NCBI RefSeq assembly: GCF_041381155.1
Contig: NC_091138.1
Coordinates: forward strand, 37,503,604 to 37,567,603
Reading direction: 5' to 3'
Length of the DNA stretch: 64,000 bases
From: Argopecten irradians
Taxonomy: Eukaryota > Mollusca > Bivalvia > Pectinida > Pectinidae
Under the pieces are notes generated by a model. It was not told where the DNA came from. It searched no databases and worked only from the letters and a program-made list of their open reading frames with translations. Of the stretch, positions 63,801-64,000 are shown piece after piece; the first letter of the stretch is position 1; every line of letters begins with the position of its first letter. The translations under genes and the position numbers were made by a program.

Positions 63801-64000
63801 GTATCTAAGGAAAGGGACCGGGTGGAATAAGTCAAGTATGCAATAGGCTGGTAAGGAAATAGAGGATATTGTATCTAAAGGAAGGGGCTGGATAGGAATA
63901 GGGAACATTGTATCTAAAGGGAGGGGCTGGGTAGGAAGAGGGGACATTGTATCTAAAGGAAGGGGCTGGGTAGGAAGAGGGGACATTGTATCTAAAGGAA
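33718..64000 (+). CDS. PDZ and LIM domain protein (ALP/Enigma/ZASP type), 5' part of gene
   Basis: Seven exons are placed: 33718-33828, 38515-38666, 43578-43622, 50515-50565, 54812-54908, 61157-61293 and 62201-62328, all in phase. Residues 1-87 form a PDZ domain (TQWGFRMQGGQDF carboxylate-binding loop, then VLPGSLAAKCGLQQGDIIL and GNKLDLLLQR). A linker follows, with NKAGGLIQFG, a Pro-rich stretch (GAPPPPQAPAPPPAQP) and a conserved SKSFKTLQEAIDSG segment typical of this family. LIM zinc fingers would follow beyond the window. These proteins bind alpha-actinin through PDZ and signalling proteins through LIM at Z-lines and stress fibres (family knowledge). The exact paralogue cannot be assigned without the C-terminus. 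Confidence 0.9.
35718..35752 (+). other. G-quadruplex candidate
   Basis: Five runs of four to seven G within 35 bases (gggg, gggg, ggggggg, ggggg, ggggg), on the coding strand of the intron. Confidence 0.6.
36754..37080. repeat. Tandem repeat, about 146-151 bp, two units plus a partial
   Basis: Units start cacattttgaa at 36754, 36900 and 37051. Each contains caagtgtt and ccaagatggc...catcttgaaa. Distantly resembles the 155-bp unit at 21.5-22.7 kb through the aagatggc/ccatcttg pair. Confidence 0.75.
38515..38666 (+). CDS. PDZ-LIM gene exon 2 (rest of PDZ)
   Basis: Acceptor tataatgtag|GTTCTT, donor CAAAG|GTTAGT, leaving two bases. Encodes VLPGSLAAKCGLQQGDIILK through the helix (KHKDAQGAIMGSG) to the last strand LDLLLQR. 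Confidence 0.9.
38667..43577. other. PDZ-LIM intron 2
   Basis: 4.9 kb. Repeated AGGGGAGATAA-type words near 40475, 41800, 41833 and 41970. A ttaaaggggcac word near 42790 may be a decayed end of a TTAA-type element. No other exon supported. Confidence 0.5.
43578..43622 (+). CDS. PDZ-LIM gene exon 3, possible cassette (15 codons)
   Basis: Acceptor tttcatcttcaag, donor ATTGG|GTGAGT. 45 bases, enters and leaves in the same phase (two bases carried), encoding a basic segment IREKKAKKPTNNFI. Inclusion or skipping would not shift the frame. Confidence 0.6.
43623..45879. other. PDZ-LIM intron 3, left part
   Basis: Contains a minus-strand frame with a signal-peptide-like start (listed separately). 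A hairpin around 44470-44530 pairs gacatacagttgat with atcaactgtatgtc. Confidence 0.5.
45193..45315 (-). CDS. Possible first exon of a secreted protein nested in the intron
   Basis: Part of a 135-codon minus frame (44909-45316). After MCTKMTQYWFNGG there is a hydrophobic, Cys-rich run (CLLVCIMCCVMAV) that looks like a signal peptide with a cleavage-like PPE, followed by MFGPTDHYQVGHSHWTEG. A donor-like GGACTGAAG|GTGAGA occurs further along the frame, near 45123. No second exon or family was identified, so a chance frame is quite possible. Confidence 0.25.
45880..47663. repeat. 44-bp minisatellite, about 40 copies
   Basis: Unit roughly gtaaccacctcctccctgta then cagaggttgtgt(a/c)ccctcccta. Most copies are near-identical. 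In the middle and right part, copies with gtaccctccc and gtcccctccc alternate, giving an 88-bp higher-order unit. The left copies (45.9-46.6 kb) are more diverged and contain length variants. It lies in an intron; open frames in it are by-products of the repeat. Confidence 0.95.
47664..48532. other. Intronic stretch after the minisatellite
   Basis: Overlapping open frames on both strands (108 codons plus at 47840, 84 codons minus to 48042) look protein-like but match nothing I know. Possibly an old transposon fragment. Confidence 0.35.
48533..49106. mobile_element. TTAA-flanked inverted-repeat element with T2/Kolobok-like ends
   Basis: Left TTAAAGGGACAATTCGCTCA and right end mirrored as TTAAAGGGACAATTCAGTCT, with TTAA at both edges. 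The TTAAAGGRR terminus is that described for T2/Kolobok-type elements. 574 bp, no transposase frame. Located in a PDZ-LIM intron. Confidence 0.8.
49107..50514. other. Intronic stretch
   Basis: Only a 36-bp tandem duplication (50128-50199) was noted. Confidence 0.5.
50128..50199. repeat. 36-bp exact tandem duplication
   Basis: gaagaatatctccaactatt...gtgaaaaat occurs twice back to back without a mismatch, so it is recent. Confidence 0.95.
50515..50565 (+). CDS. PDZ-LIM gene exon 4, possible cassette (17 codons)
   Basis: Acceptor ttattttctcttag, donor GATCA|GTAAGT. 51 bases, phase-symmetric, encoding the acidic KNLEQYMEEESTKSTD. It complements the basic exon 3, and the two could be alternatives. 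Confidence 0.65.
50566..52293. other. PDZ-LIM intron 4, left part
   Basis: AT-rich; no exon or element supported. Confidence 0.4.
52294..52464. mobile_element. Small inverted-repeat element (MITE), family A
   Basis: TGCATATTACAGAGTTATCT at the left and the inverse at the right, with subterminal gcccttgcaggta and taccagcaagggc. Best-preserved of the three family A copies in the window. Confidence 0.85.
52942..53192. mobile_element. Retroposed fragment with hammerhead-like core (Penelope-like candidate)
   Basis: A 251-bp insert is flanked by 14-bp direct repeats ctttttaacataca (52928-52941, 53193-53206), typical of retroposition. It carries an inverted pair (53066-53092 and 53168-53194: aactgtaaatgg, ggagcatca). 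Between the arms, CTGATGA (53098-53104) is followed after 18 bases by GAAAC (53123). The bases between can pair as ggttggc with gccatcc apart from one mismatch. This resembles the hammerhead ribozyme core known from Penelope-like elements. The stem-II closing pair is imperfect, so activity is doubtful. Confidence 0.5.
53207..54811. other. PDZ-LIM intron 4, right part
   Basis: Nothing beyond AT-rich intron sequence was recognised. Confidence 0.4.
54812..54908 (+). CDS. PDZ-LIM gene exon 5
   Basis: Acceptor gctgtgttacag|A, donor TCTTCA|GTAAGT. Encodes GAPPHQYQYEKFSAPAIPNK and AGGLIQFGDSSS. It can follow exon 2, 3 or 4 in frame. Confidence 0.85.
55215..55289. mobile_element. Small inverted-repeat element (MITE), family A, short copy
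   Basis: ATATTACAGAGTCATCTGCTC at the left mirrors gcaagggaggtagctctgta and atat at the right. Internally shortened relative to the 52294 copy. Confidence 0.7.
55904..55948 (+). other. G-quadruplex candidate
   Basis: Six or more G runs of three to five in 45 bases (ggatggggtgggaggttggg, then gttggatgggggatggggta). Confidence 0.5.
56834..56943. repeat. 22-bp tandem repeat, five copies
   Basis: Five exact copies of a 22-bp unit (ttttctatggagagatacta plus ga). Confidence 0.95.
58955..59310. mobile_element. TTAA-flanked inverted-repeat element (MITE), family B, copy 2
   Basis: Left TTAAAAGCCCACTACCTTTT and right, read inward, TTTAAAGGGCCACTACCTTT; TTAA at both edges. Internally it matches the 32738-33208 element in inverted orientation (gatggcctaag, tctggcgcagtgata, acttttgcgactc). 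Confidence 0.75.
61157..61293 (+). CDS. PDZ-LIM gene exon 6 (Pro/Gln-rich linker)
   Basis: Acceptor tctgttgtattacag|AAT, donor ACACC|GTGAGT. Encodes NFNTSARPYGAPPPPQAP, then Ala/Pro- and Gln/Thr-rich sequence ending TQNITLT. Low-complexity linker, GC-richer than the surrounding intron. Confidence 0.85.
61294..62200. other. PDZ-LIM intron 6
   Basis: About 0.9 kb, no repeats or extra exons recognised. Confidence 0.6.
62201..62328 (+). CDS. PDZ-LIM gene exon 7
   Basis: Acceptor taactctatgcag|T, donor CAGG|GTAAGG. Encodes KPAAADFQTAAQRYAERED, then SATQQSKSFKTLQEAIDSGQ, the conserved segment before the LIM domains in this family. Leaves phase 1. The next exon is outside the window. Confidence 0.9.
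62340..64000. repeat. 39-bp minisatellite, running off the window
   Basis: Unit ggaaggggctgggtaggaag then aggggacattgtatctaaa. It begins within about 12 bases of the exon 7 donor. The first kilobase is diverged, with variant and shortened units and interspersed taagtatgcaatagg segments. From about 63420 the copies are nearly uniform. Because 39 is a multiple of three, long frames of 13-residue repeats appear on the minus strand. These are repeat artefacts. Confidence 0.95.

Noticed and set aside
62541..63986. Long minus-strand open frames of 13-residue Pro/Ser/Tyr repeats
   Set aside because: They are translations of the 39-bp minisatellite. A unit length divisible by three keeps frames open, and all have the same period with no gene context.
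1..64000. CRISPR arrays, bacterial operons, rRNA genes
   Set aside because: Repeats are contiguous tandem units without unique spacers, and genes are intron-split with polyadenylation signals, so prokaryotic interpretations do not apply.

Overview
This is a eukaryotic, AT-rich, intron- and repeat-rich window. Short exons with GT-AG boundaries sit far apart. Many small inverted-repeat DNA elements, minisatellites and the recurrent AGGGGAGATAA word suggest a marine mollusc, most likely a bivalve. That assignment is an inference from sequence style and from the invertebrate look of the genes; no species is claimed.

Left third (1-16.9 kb). Three minus-strand coding signals are visible. The first is one exon (2976-3299) of a protein starting Met-Gly-Cys, followed by an overlapping open frame. 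The second is a well-supported multi-exon gene of unrecognised function (7792-11026, start at 11026), whose exons join in phase. The third is the first exon of another gene (16744-16845), whose start codon sits in a near-perfect TISU/YY1-type motif. Between these lie small inverted-repeat elements (6.5, 8.0, 9.9 and 14.3 kb) and diverged tandem repeats (13.0-15.6 kb).

Middle (16.9-33.2 kb). The plus-strand gene is GPANK1 (ankyrin, zinc-finger and G-patch domains), with its main and last exon at 18753-19881. Its 3' end is duplicated 1297 bp downstream. That duplicate was later split by a 1.3 kb element made of 155-bp tandem units. A tentative three-exon small gene follows (23317-24808). Next comes a decayed, 5'-truncated Ty3/gypsy retrotransposon on the minus strand with one 699-bp LTR (24905-27963). 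It is cut by a 1.1 kb terminal-inverted-repeat element. A 2.2 kb nested palindrome follows (29316-31491).

Right half (33.7-64 kb). One long plus-strand gene encodes a PDZ-LIM (ALP/Enigma/ZASP-type) actin and Z-line scaffold. Seven exons join in phase from the start at 33718 to 62328. The PDZ domain is split over exons 1 and 2, and exons 3 and 4 look like symmetric cassette exons. The LIM-coding end lies beyond the window. Its introns hold a 44-bp minisatellite (45.9-47.7 kb), a 39-bp minisatellite (62.3 kb to the window end), several inverted-repeat elements, a Penelope-like fragment with a hammerhead-like core, and G-quadruplex candidates.

No prokaryotic features, CRISPR arrays or rRNA genes are visible, and I could not support any tRNA gene. 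The most unusual content is structural: the nested palindrome, the interrupted GPANK1 duplication and the families of small DNA elements. I see no convincing new multi-gene system.
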